This document shows, piece by piece, positions 17,319 to 28,088 of a stretch of 56,255 nucleotides of DNA. The notes below the pieces were generated by a model. That model was given only the letters and a program-made list of their open reading frames with translations, was not told the origin of the DNA and made no database searches. A program made the translations under genes and the position numbers. This DNA comes from Verrucomicrobiales bacterium (GTDB taxonomy: Bacteria > Verrucomicrobiota > Verrucomicrobiia > Limisphaerales > UBA9464): assembly GCA_027489875.1 (NCBI GenBank), contig JAIXZE010000301.1, positions 1-56,255 of the forward strand. Direction: 5' to 3'. Numbering within the stretch: position 1 is the stretch's first letter; each line of letters starts with the position of its first letter.

Positions 17319-18733
17319 GCCCAGGGAAGACTGAAGGTCTTGACGTAGGAGTAGCCCTTCATGGCTTCGATGACACCTTCCTTGATGCCGAGGCCGCTAT
17401 CCTTGACCCCGCCAAACGGGCTCGACTCGATCCGGAATCCCGGGACCTCGTTGATGTTCACCGTACCGCAGCGCAGCGTGCGGATGGCCTTGAGCGCCGC
17501 CTGCATGTTGTTGGTGACGACGCCGGAGCTGAGTCCGTAGGCGGTCGAGTTGGCGAGCGTCAGGGCGTCGTCCAGGTCCCGGATCGTGATGATGGGGGCG
17601 AGCGGACCGAAGCTCTCGCAGACCACCATCCGGCAGTCACGCGGCACCTGATCGATCACGGTGGGCTGCAACAGGGCTCCGCGGCGTTGTCCGCCGGTCA
17701 GCACGCGCGCACCGGCCGCTGCGGCTTCTTTCACCACGGTTTCGAGATGGATCGCGCTGGCCTCGTCGATGACCGTGCCGACACGCGTCGATTCCAACAT
17801 AGGATCGTCGCAAAGATATTCGGCGGTCTTGGCAACAAGGCGGCGGGTGAACTCGGGAGCAATGGCCTCGTGGACGAGGATCCGCTTCACCGCGGTGCAG
17901 CGTTGACCCGAGTTCCGGTACGAACCTTCGGCGGCCAGAGTGACCGCGAGTTCCAGGTCGGCGTCCTCGAGGATGATCAACGGATCATTGCCGCCGAGTT
18001 CGAGCACGAGCTTCTTGTATCCGGCCGTGGCGGCGATGCGCTTGCCCACCGGAACGGATCCGGTGAAGGCCACGACCTCGACGTCCGGATGCCGCACCAG
18101 GAACTCCGCCACCTCGTGGGTGGGCCCGAGCAGCACGGAGAGCATGGGGCCGGGGAGGCCGGATTCGTGCAGCAACTCGGCGAAGCGGAGGGCGACCAAC
18201 GGGGTCTTTTCGGAAGGCTTCAGGATGATCGGCGTACCAGCCGCGATGGCGGGTCCGAGCTTGTGGGCGACCTGGTTCAACGGGTGGTTGAACGGGGTGA
18301 TGGCGACTGCGCAGCGCAGGGGTTCCCGGGTGGTGAAGATCTTCCGCGGCTTGCCCTGGGCAGAAACGTCACACGAGAAGATCTGGCCATCGTCGCGGAG
18401 CGCTTCCATGGCAGCGAAACGCAACACGTCGACGGTCCGGCCCACCTCGTACCGGGCTTCCCTCAGCGCGAGACCAGCCTCGGACGTGATGATCCGGGCG
18501 AACTCGTCGCGACGTGCCTCCAGTGCGATGCGGGTCTTTTCGAGGATCTCGGCGCGTTGGTACTTGGAGGGGGTGGCAGTGAACGCGGTGGCTGCGGCCA
18601 CAGCGGCTTCCGCTTCAGCGCGGCCCACCGTGGTGACGGTGCCCACCAGTTCCCCGGAATACGGACTGCGGACTTCGAGCAGGGGGCCCGTTCCGGACGG
18701 TTTGCCGGCAACGCGGCACGAGAGAGTTTGCAT
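17315..18733 (-). CDS. Aldehyde dehydrogenase, similar to phosphonoacetaldehyde dehydrogenase PhnY
   Basis: The protein has 472 residues. It contains the NAD(P)-binding Rossmann region (FTGSVPVGKRIAATAG), the general-base Glu in VLELGGNDPLIIL and the catalytic Cys in RNSGQRCTAVKR. The carboxy end NEVPGFRIESSPFGGVKDSG followed by LGIKEGVIEAMKGYSYVKTF closely follows the pattern I know from PhnY, which oxidises phosphonoacetaldehyde to phosphonoacetate. No phosphonoacetate hydrolase (phnA) or phnW lies in the window, so the pathway is not completed here. It is coupled to the downstream PLP enzyme by a 4-base overlap. The family is certain; substrate specificity is tentative. Confidence 0.9.
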   Translation of the reverse strand: MQTLSCRVAGKPSGTGPLLEVRSPYSGELVGTVTTVGRAEAEAAVAAATAFTATPSKYQRAEILEKTRIALEARRDEFARIITSEAGLALREARYEVGRTVDVLRFAAMEALRDDGQIFSCDVSAQGKPRKIFTTREPLRCAVAITPFNHPLNQVAHKLGPAIAAGTPIILKPSEKTPLVALRFAELLHESGLPGPMLSVLLGPTHEVAEFLVRHPDVEVVAFTGSVPVGKRIAATAGYKKLVLELGGNDPLIILEDADLELAVTLAAEGSYRNSGQRCTAVKRILVHEAIAPEFTRRLVAKTAEYLCDDPMLESTRVGTVIDEASAIHLETVVKEAAAAGARVLTGGQRRGALLQPTVIDQVPRDCRMVVCESFGPLAPIITIRDLDDALTLANSTAYGLSSGVVTNNMQAALKAIRTLRCGTVNINEVPGFRIESSPFGGVKDSGLGIKEGVIEAMKGYSYVKTFSLPWA

Positions 18734-18826
18734 GAGGTCGGTCAGCTAAGACGGGGTCACTTTCGCACGCCCCGCACAACGCGCCATCCCCCGAATTCGG
18801 GGACCCGAAATGAGGGAGGCGTGGGA

Positions 18827-19402
18827 CTATTGCGCGGGCGCGAGCATCAATGGACGGGTGACGCGTTCGAGTTCCTCGCGGGTGAGGGGACCCAGGTAGC
18901 GGGCGGCGAAATGGCCGCGACGGTCGATGACGTAGGTGGCGGGGATGGGACCCTGCGCACCGAAGGCTTCCGACATTGCGGGAGTCACCATGCCCACGGG
19001 ATAGGCGAGGTTGTTGCGCTCGACGAAGGAACGCACGGCACCGACACCGCCTTCGTCCACGGAAACGCCGACCACGGTGATGCGGTCGTTGGTGTGCGCG
19101 AGGTGGAAGGCGTTGAGATCGGGCAACTCGCGGATGCACGGCGGGCACCAGGTGGCCCAGAAGTTCACCACGAGCACATGGCCGGCGAGGTTGGTCGAGG
19201 AGAGTGTCCCGCCGAGGACATTGGTGATCGACCAGGCCGGCGCAGGTCCCGGGGTGACGGGAATCGGCTGGAAGCCCCCACTGGAACCGGGCCGCAGCGT
19301 CCAGAGGAGGATCACGGCCGCGCAGATGACAATCCCAAGGCGGGACCACCACTGGGGACGGGACGGCGGACGAGGGTCAGGAGAAGCGGAGGAGGAGGGC
19401 AT
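18827..19402 (-). CDS. TlpA/ResA-like membrane-anchored thioredoxin
   Basis: I chose the ATG at 19402 (191 residues), which overlaps the end of serB by 26 bases; longer in-frame starts only add Ser/Pro-rich sequence. One membrane anchor (about residues 22-40, LGIVICAAVILLW) is followed by a periplasmic thioredoxin fold with the redox motif WCPPC in NFWATWCPPCIREL, then VVGVSVDEGG and the cis-Pro region GPIPATYVIDRRGHF. Such proteins reduce disulfides in the envelope, for example during cytochrome c maturation. No ccm gene is nearby. Confidence 0.88.
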   Translation of the reverse strand: MPSSSASPDPRPPSRPQWWSRLGIVICAAVILLWTLRPGSSGGFQPIPVTPGPAPAWSITNVLGGTLSSTNLAGHVLVVNFWATWCPPCIRELPDLNAFHLAHTNDRITVVGVSVDEGGVGAVRSFVERNNLAYPVGMVTPAMSEAFGAQGPIPATYVIDRRGHFAARYLGPLTREELERVTRPLMLAPAQ

Positions 19403-20207
19403 CGAGTCCGGAATGGTTGATGGCGAGGGTGGCTTCGCGTCGGACGACGGGCTTGGCGTGGAATGCCACGCTGAGTCCGGCAATCCGCATCATCTGGAGA
19501 TCATTCGCGCCGTCGCCGGCGACGATGGCCTGGGCCGGAGAACACCCGAGGGCCTCGCAGGCCGCCTTCACCCGGGTGGCCTTCACGGAGGCATCGACGA
19601 TTTCGCCGAGCACTTCGCCCGTCAGACGGCCGTCGATGACTTCGAGGGTGTTGGCCAGGGTGTGGTCGAGTCCGAGACGCTGGCGGAGTCGGTCGGTGAA
19701 GTAGGTGAATCCGCCGGAGACCAGCAAAGTGGTCCAACCGTAGGCGCGGGCCGCGGCGAGGAGGTTCTCGGCGCCGGGCGAAAGGCGCAGGCGTTCGTTG
19801 TAGACGCGATCGAGGGCCTCGACCGGGAGGCCCTTCAGGAGGGCAACCCGTCGCCGGAGGGCACCTGGGAAATCCAGTTCCCCGCGCATGGCAGCCTCGG
19901 TAATGGCGGCCACCTGCGGCTTCACTCCCACCATGTCGGCGATCTCGTCGATGCACTCGATGGTGATGAGGGTGGAATCCATGTCCATGGCCAGGAGCCG
20001 GAAGTCCGCGGCGCGCAGGGGCGGATGGCGGAAGAACGCATCGAACCCGGCGGACTGGGCCTGTTCGATGAGGGCAGGATCACCCTGCGTGCCGGAGAGC
20101 AGGACGGCGTCGGGCGCGAGGCGAACAACGGCGGAGGCACCGGCGCGGTGCTGCCATTCGGACGCGGTGGATTCGTGGATGGAACCGATCAGGACAAGGT
20201 CCTTCAT
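19377..20207 (-). CDS. serB: Phosphoserine phosphatase
   Basis: The start at 20207 gives 276 residues, MKDLVLIGSI. The HAD motifs are in place: motif I DMDSTLITIECIDEIAD (nucleophile Asp), motif II LLVSGGFTYFTDRL and motif III GDGANDLQMM. The carboxy end shows KPVVRREATLAINHSGLDALL, characteristic of SerB. The amino-terminal 80 residues form a short extra domain in place of the ACT domain. It catalyses the last step of serine synthesis. It follows nrdJ on the same strand but is separated from it by a terminator and a palindromic repeat. Confidence 0.93.
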   Translation of the reverse strand: MKDLVLIGSIHESTASEWQHRAGASAVVRLAPDAVLLSGTQGDPALIEQAQSAGFDAFFRHPPLRAADFRLLAMDMDSTLITIECIDEIADMVGVKPQVAAITEAAMRGELDFPGALRRRVALLKGLPVEALDRVYNERLRLSPGAENLLAAARAYGWTTLLVSGGFTYFTDRLRQRLGLDHTLANTLEVIDGRLTGEVLGEIVDASVKATRVKAACEALGCSPAQAIVAGDGANDLQMMRIAGLSVAFHAKPVVRREATLAINHSGLDALLLRFS

Positions 20208-20274
20208 GAAGGCGGGGGAAGATGGGGGAGGAAGCGCGGATGCGCGAGCGCAGAGATGAAGTCGGGGCGGTGTT

Positions 20275-20378
20275 GGCGCATCTTGACACTGCCCCCGCAT
20301 GCAACGGGGTGGCGACGTCCTCGTCGCCGTTCCAAGGCCATTGCCAAGGCGATGTGGACGTCACCACCCCGTTCCAAG
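20275..20378. repeat. MITE-like palindromic repeat, copy 1 (one end degraded)
   Basis: It starts with GCATCTTGACACTGCCC and contains a long stem: AACGGGGTGGCGACGTCC pairs with GGACGTCACCACCCCGTT (17 of 18 positions). Inside it, GGCGACG-TCCT-CGTCGCC forms a small hairpin. Copy 2, at 52897-53031, has both terminal inverted repeats; the right terminal repeat is missing here. It lies between nrdJ and serB. Confidence 0.75.
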
Positions 20379-20383
20379 CAAAA

Positions 20384-20412
20384 CGGGCGGCGGAAGGAGA
20401 TTCCGCCGCCCG
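20384..20412 (-). terminator. Rho-independent terminator of nrdJ
   Basis: On the minus strand CGGGCGGCGGAA-TCTCC-TTCCGCCGCCCG forms a perfect 12-bp stem with a 5-base loop, followed by TTTTG. It lies 20 bases after the nrdJ stop. Confidence 0.85.
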
Positions 20413-20432
20413 TGCATGGTTTCAGGGATCGA

Positions 20433-23639
<3,207 letters not shown>

Positions 23640-23913
23640 GGCAGGGCTGGTTTTGATATGGTCAGAATCGGTGGATGAACGTGGAACAGGACGAGTTGTC
23701 AGGAATGGAAGCAACGTTCGGAACCGGGTGGACCTGTGACATCCGCGGCGGGGCCCGAGGGGGGATTCAGGGGCGGCACGTGGAGGGTGCAGCAGCACTG
23801 AGGGGCCCGGCGGTACTTCACAAGGGGTGTCAGCATCCGAATGGCGTCGTCTTCGATGTCCTTCAAAACTCCTTGCTGGCGCGTGCTTTCCTTTCGGTTT
23901 GGCTGCGCTAGCA

Positions 23914-23961
23914 ACCCTATCCCTTGGGGACAGAGGGCGACGCTAACACCATATGTTGGGG
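23914..23961. promoter_or_regulatory. Two NrdR-like boxes upstream of nrdJ
   Basis: ACCCTATCCCTTGGGG (23914-23929) and ACACCATATGTTGGGG (23946-23961) agree at 11 of 16 positions and start exactly 32 bases apart. The usual NrdR arrangement is two 16-base boxes 31-32 bases apart with consensus near ACACWATATATWGTGT; the second box matches 12 of 16. They lie about 275-320 bases before the nrdJ ATG, which is far, so a long leader would be required. Regulation is inference. Confidence 0.35.
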
Positions 23962-24207
23962 GTACAAGTGCTTTTTGGTGAAATGTCACTTTCGCGTTAA
24001 AGGCTGGAAAACCGCAGGAAAACACTGCCGTAGGACAGGCACGCCAGCACCCATGAACCTCCGCTCGCCCAACGTATCCCCGGGGGCGCTTTCCGGGCGG
24101 GATTCGGCGAGGGACCGTGACGTACTCAGCGTCGGGTACGCCGACCTTGCACAAACGCTCCCATGAACCGAGGACTCGTTCTTGGATGAGGAGCCACGGT
24201 GCTGTAG

Positions 24208-24227
24208 GCCGGGTGCCCTCACCCGGC
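24208..24227. repeat. Short hairpin repeat GCCGGGTG-CCCT-CACCCGGC
   Basis: A perfect 8-bp stem with a 4-base loop. The same core occurs in inverted orientation twice at 25826-25896. It could act as a bidirectional terminator or be a REP-like element. Confidence 0.6.
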
Positions 24228-24356
24228 GCATTCATTGAAGACTGAAGACCAGCTGTAGACACCCAGTTCATCGCTGCAAAACATCCTTTCCGTTGAGGGC
24301 CGGTTCTCTGCGCGAGCCTTGCAGCGTCATCCAACGGCATGGATAGGGCTTACTCG

Positions 24357-24490
24357 GATGGGCTTCTGGGATGTGACGACAAGATGGACGGAAGGGGGCG
24401 GACAGGATGGCAGGATGGCAGGATGGATGTGGGCGGGGACGATTCCGGTCGGAATGGAGTGTGGCGGGAACGGCGGCGGCGTGGCAGAAA
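24357..24490 (+). repeat. Direct repeat, copy A (about 135 bp)
   Basis: It shares long identical blocks with 25446-25583, including GACGACAAGA, ACAGGATGGCAGGATG, CAGGATGGATGTGGGCGGGG and TTCCGGTCGGAAT. Internally it holds a short GGCAGGAT tandem. The two copies lie in the same orientation about 1.1 kb apart and bracket the RHS relic and the low-GC ORF. Confidence 0.75.
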
Positions 24491-24660
24491 GTCGTTGTGT
24501 CCCTGAGCGCTGGCGAAATTGTGCCGGACCGGAAGCTCTCCCTGCCGCCGCAGTCGGAGGGCTACAGCCACGACCTAGATGGGAACATGACCGGCGACGG
24601 GTGCCTTGCCTACGAAGGTTGGCTGTGCCGATGGGAGTCGATGGCCAATGCTTCCGCAGC
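24488..24660 (+). pseudogene. Relic of an RHS-repeat (polymorphic-toxin-type) protein
   Basis: One frame reads LPPQSEGYSHDLDGNMTGDG followed by CLAYEGW and then RWESM. Intact RHS/YD proteins have the pattern PE-x-YSYDxDGNLTSDGRW-x-YxWDAENRLVSM. The match is good up to the Tyr. The next bases, GGTTGG...CGATGGGAGTCGATG, look like codons for GWDAENRLVSM with a small internal deletion. No start, no further repeats and no long frame exist on either side, so this is a decayed fragment. It begins right where direct-repeat copy A ends. The call rests on one motif. Confidence 0.5.
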
Positions 24661-24858
24661 GAGCAAGCCCTGGGTGACCGCGATCAAACCATCGACCAAT
24701 GTCCGCAGAGACAACACCGGCTGGGTTGGAATGCGGATCCAGACGGTGGAATCTTCCGTGTGGGTGACCCGGCTTGGACGGTGGGTGCTTTCGGGCAACA
24801 GCGGCAGCCACACGGTGAAACGACCTTCAACTGATTCGGCTGAAAGGAAATCTTGATC

Positions 24859-25326
24859 ATGCAATCACTGCTTGTCAGTCGTAGCACTCAGTGGGTGCTG
24901 TCATCGCTTCTAGCATCTGCTGGAATGGTTTTGGGTTCGGCGCTCGCTAACGAGAGAGACGTCAAGAATCTCACTATTTCAAAGAATTTAGAAGTGGGTG
25001 TCATCCTGGAAGATTCGCCCTATACCACTGTCGATGAGCTCCAGATAAGAGGCATAGCCGCCCTGCATGCGAAGTTTGGATTCGTATACAGCAATGCCTG
25101 GACTGCGCAGCTCAGTTTTGATGCCACTTGCCTATCAAATTCACCCGCCTTTACACTGCGCTATGTAATGTCGGTTGGGCAGCCGCAGTATCGTGTGGAG
25201 TTCGACAAGCGAGGCCTCGTCACTAATTCGAAATGCTATTCTGTCCAGTCCTCGGGCCCGACGACTAATGTGGAGGAGATGACCCGGGGAGCCAAGGAAC
25301 TGATCAGGAGGCAAGCAAAGCCGTGA
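24859..25326 (+). CDS. Small secreted protein of unknown function, low GC
   Basis: The ATG at 24859 is preceded by AAAGGA at a 10-base spacing, a good ribosome-binding site. The 155-residue product has a Sec signal peptide (about 1-32, WVLSSLLASAGMVLGSALA) and a mature part of mixed charge with two Cys residues, in DATCLSN and NSKCYSV, that could form a disulfide. I recognise no family. Base composition is clearly lower in GC than the neighbours and codon use differs (TTA, AGA and ATA occur), suggesting recent acquisition. It follows the RHS relic and sits between two direct repeats; a role as an immunity or accessory protein for a lost RHS toxin is speculation. Confidence 0.65.
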   Translation: MQSLLVSRSTQWVLSSLLASAGMVLGSALANERDVKNLTISKNLEVGVILEDSPYTTVDELQIRGIAALHAKFGFVYSNAWTAQLSFDATCLSNSPAFTLRYVMSVGQPQYRVEFDKRGLVTNSKCYSVQSSGPTTNVEEMTRGAKELIRRQAKP

Positions 25327-25892
25327 TCATGGGAAGGAGGACCATCGTCCGGCGAAGGGTTGATTGGGTTAGATCTGTCCATTGGAGCGTTTCGAGGCGA
25401 TCTGGCCGAGGGTGCCGAATGGCAAGGCCACTGCCGAGTTGCGTGGATGGGGTTTTTGGGGATCTGACGACAAGACCGACGCAATGGGGGCGAACAGGAT
25501 GGCAGGATGACAGGATGGATGTGGGCGGGGACAGTTCCGGTCGGAATCGACCGAGTCGGGAATGGTGGTGGCGCGGCAGAACGGTGCCGAATGATGGCGT
25601 CACTGCGTGGACAGCTTGTGTCGCCCCTGCCGTGGCTGGGTGTTTCTGCGGGAAGGGACCCAACGCTCACGCGCTGGGCTACTGTCTTGCGGCCCTCCGG
25701 GCCTGGTGCCTTGACCACGCGTTGCTCGAAGGAGGCGAAGATGGTCCCAGTTGGGAAGCAGTGCGTAGGTCTTGGGCTGTTTGACGGGGGTGGTGTTTCC
25801 CGGTGAAAGGGGCTTCCGGGATACCGCTGGGTGAGGGCACCCGGCCTTCAGCTGGGGGGAGAATGGCCGCGCGGGGTGAGGGCACCCGACCT
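25327..25892. other. Gene-poor region downstream of the low-GC ORF
   Basis: I see no supportable gene. It contains direct-repeat copy B (25446-25583) and most of the hairpin-repeat pair (25826-25896). The remaining sequence (25584-25825) has no features I can name. Confidence 0.6.
25446..25583 (+). repeat. Direct repeat, copy B (about 138 bp)
   Basis: It aligns along its whole length with 24357-24490, with scattered mismatches and small indels. The best conserved parts are ACAGGATGGCAGGATG and GGATGGATGTGGGCGGGGAC. It marks the right side of the repeat-bounded segment. Confidence 0.75.
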
Positions 25893-25896
25893 TCAG
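25826..25896. repeat. Two direct copies of a hairpin repeat at the fbiC 3' end
   Basis: GGGTGAGGGCACCCGGCCTT at 25829-25848 and GGGTGAGGGCACCCGACCTT at 25874-25893 (both continuing CAG) are 45 bases apart, each with a GGGTG-AGGG-CACCC core. The fbiC stop codon (25893-25895) lies inside the second copy, so on the minus strand the hairpin comes straight after translation ends and may terminate transcription. The related hairpin at 24208-24227 is inverted. Confidence 0.7.
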
Positions 25897-28019
25897 ACGG
25901 ACATGCTGGACGGGACCGCGGCGGAAGAGATCGGGCGGTAGAGGGTGGTGCGCTGGCGTGGGGTGCGGCCTACGGATCGGATGGCCGCCTGGAGTTCGGC
26001 GGGCGTGCGGTGTTCGCCGTGGGTGCCGCCACTGCCACGGGTGATGCTTTCCTCGTAGAGGGTGCCGCCGAAGTCGTTGCAGCCGCACTGAAGCATCCGT
26101 GCGGCCTCGTGTGTTCCAAGCTTCACCCAACTGGTCTGGAGGTTGCGGAAGGCGGGTCCGAGGAACAGTCGGGCCAACGGGTAGAGACGTCGGGCGCGCA
26201 CGGCGCTCTGGGCGGCGAGCTGTTCCGTGGAGGTGCCGGAAGCGCGGGAGAGTTCGCTCCCCAGGCGATTGCGATGCGGGACGAAGGCGAGTGGGACGAA
26301 CTCGGTGAATCGGCCGGTCCGGGCCTGGAGGTTCCGAAGGATGGACAGGTGATGGAAGATGTCGGCCCAGGATTCGCCGTGGCCGAAGAGGATGGTGGAG
26401 GTGGATGGCAACCCGACGCTGTGGGCGGTTTCGACAATCTCGATCCAGTGTTCGGTGCGCAGCTTGTCGGGTGACAGACGGTCGCGCACCGTGTTGTGGA
26501 GGATCTCGGCCGCGGTCCCGGGGATGGATCCCAGACCGGCGTCGCGCAACTCGGAGAGCACGCGATGGTAGGGCCACCCGGTCTTGAGATGGAGGGAGTG
26601 GATCTCCATCGGGGAATAGGCGTGGAGATGAACGCCGGGGAGTGCGTCCTTCAGCGCCCTGAGGAGGTCCCGATAGTCCTCGAAGCGCAGGTCGGGGTGG
26701 ATGCCTCCCTGCAGGCAGACTTCGGTCACCCATGGAGTCTGGAGCACCCGCTCGACGACGGCGTGGATGGGGCGGGTGTAGGCTTCGGCGTGGCCGGGGG
26801 GCCGGTAGAATCCGCAGAAGGTGCAGTTCGTGGTGCAGACGTTGGTGAAGTTGGCGTTGCGGTTCACCACATAGCTCACGGTGGTGCCGTTGAGCTTCCG
26901 GTTCAGTTCGTCGGCGGCCGCGCACAACTCCTGTTCCGCCGCGCCATCCGCCTCGGCCAACTGGATCGCCGACTCCAGGGAAAGCCCAAAGCCCTCGGCC
27001 GCGCGACGCAGTGCCTGCGACGCGTTGGAACCCACCGAGGGACAACCACCATCGGAGCCGAGAACCGGGCTGCGGCGACGCAGGACCTCCCATACCGGAG
27101 GACGGATCCAGTCGCGCTGGAGGAAGCGATCGTAGACGGGCCAGCGGTGGTGCAGGCTTCGACCCTGCCGGGCGGCGGCGGCGGCGTAAGCGGCGGGCGG
27201 AGCCCACGGACTCAGCGGATTGACGAGGTCGCCTTCGATGCTGACCCCGCCGAGATCGTCGATGAGCGGGAGGAGATGTTCCCAGTGCGGGTTGATGTTC
27301 GGCGGGATCTGGATCGCGACGTCGGGAGCGATCGTCCGCCAATGCGCGATGAGCGACTGGTATTCCGCGAGGGATGGGGCGGGAGCGGTGGGGAGCAGAC
27401 GTGATCCGGCGTTGGGGATGTAATTCTGCAGGATGATTTCCTGCAGGTGGCCGTACCGGCTGTGGAGGGCCGCGAGGGCGTCGAGCGAACGCAGGCGTGA
27501 CTCGTGGGATTCGCCGAGGCCGATCAGGATGCCCGAAGTGTAGGGAATACGCAGTTCACCGGCGGTCTCGATGGTGCGCAGGCGGCCTGCCACGGACTTC
27601 TCCGGGGCGACGCTGCGGTTGAAGGCGTCGTCGATGTTTTCGAGCATCAGGCCCATCGAGGCGTTGACGTCGGCGAGTCGCAGCAGTTGGGAGCGAGAGA
27701 GGGCTCCGATGTTTGTGTGCGGCAGCAGTCCCCGGGCGAGGGCCTGTTCGCAGGCCCATCGCGTGAAGGCGATGAAATCGGAGAATCCACGGTGATCCAG
27801 CGCACGCCGGATGTGCGGCATGGAGTCCGGCATTTCGCCCGAAAGGAACAGGACCTCGGTGGCGTGGTTCTGGATGGCGACGTCCAGGAGGCGGGTGAAC
27901 TCCTCCGGCTTGATCAAGCCCTCGGTGTCCGAGCGATAGCCGCAATAGGTGCAATTCCAGGGGCAGTCGTGCGTGAGCGGAACGGTGATCGACGGCGAGA
28001 AGGTGATGGCGCGCGTCAT
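25893..28019 (-). CDS. fbiC: F0 synthase: fused CofG-CofH radical SAM enzyme of coenzyme F420 synthesis
   Basis: The start at 28019 gives 708 residues, MTRAITFSPS. The amino half is CofG-like, with radical SAM cluster C19, C23, C26 (CPWNCTYC) after ITVPLTHD. The carboxy half is CofH-like, with cluster C395, C399, C402 in VNRNANFTNVCTTNCTFC, then EVCLQGGIHPDL and HAYSPMEIHSL. The fused protein makes the deazaflavin F0 from tyrosine and a flavin precursor. CofH resembles the menaquinone enzymes MqnC/MqnE, but the fusion to CofG argues for F0. No other F420 genes (fbiA, fbiB, cofC) or F420-dependent enzymes are in the window; F0 could instead serve a photolyase. Confidence 0.9.
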   Translation of the reverse strand: MTRAITFSPSITVPLTHDCPWNCTYCGYRSDTEGLIKPEEFTRLLDVAIQNHATEVLFLSGEMPDSMPHIRRALDHRGFSDFIAFTRWACEQALARGLLPHTNIGALSRSQLLRLADVNASMGLMLENIDDAFNRSVAPEKSVAGRLRTIETAGELRIPYTSGILIGLGESHESRLRSLDALAALHSRYGHLQEIILQNYIPNAGSRLLPTAPAPSLAEYQSLIAHWRTIAPDVAIQIPPNINPHWEHLLPLIDDLGGVSIEGDLVNPLSPWAPPAAYAAAAARQGRSLHHRWPVYDRFLQRDWIRPPVWEVLRRRSPVLGSDGGCPSVGSNASQALRRAAEGFGLSLESAIQLAEADGAAEQELCAAADELNRKLNGTTVSYVVNRNANFTNVCTTNCTFCGFYRPPGHAEAYTRPIHAVVERVLQTPWVTEVCLQGGIHPDLRFEDYRDLLRALKDALPGVHLHAYSPMEIHSLHLKTGWPYHRVLSELRDAGLGSIPGTAAEILHNTVRDRLSPDKLRTEHWIEIVETAHSVGLPSTSTILFGHGESWADIFHHLSILRNLQARTGRFTEFVPLAFVPHRNRLGSELSRASGTSTEQLAAQSAVRARRLYPLARLFLGPAFRNLQTSWVKLGTHEAARMLQCGCNDFGGTLYEESITRGSGGTHGEHRTPAELQAAIRSVGRTPRQRTTLYRPISSAAVPSSMSV

Positions 28020-28088
28020 GGCGTTGGGGCGGAAGGGTACGCGAGAAGGGAATGGCCGCAACGGCGGGAGACGACGGGGCAGGGCGGG

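Larger units (their letters stand above)
23640..24487. other. Gene-poor region upstream of nrdJ
   Basis: I find no convincing gene here. It holds the two NrdR-like boxes (23914-23961), a short perfect hairpin (24208-24227) and most of direct-repeat copy A (24357-24490). Open frames in it have no recognisable features or good starts. Confidence 0.6.

Noticed and set aside
23640..23970. A cobalamin riboswitch upstream of the B12-dependent reductase gene
   Set aside because: I looked for a B12-box-like sequence and the surrounding helices on the minus strand and saw none.
24319..24834. A 171-codon frame in the gene-poor region
   Set aside because: It runs through the direct repeat and in another frame across the RHS relic; the residues show no family pattern.
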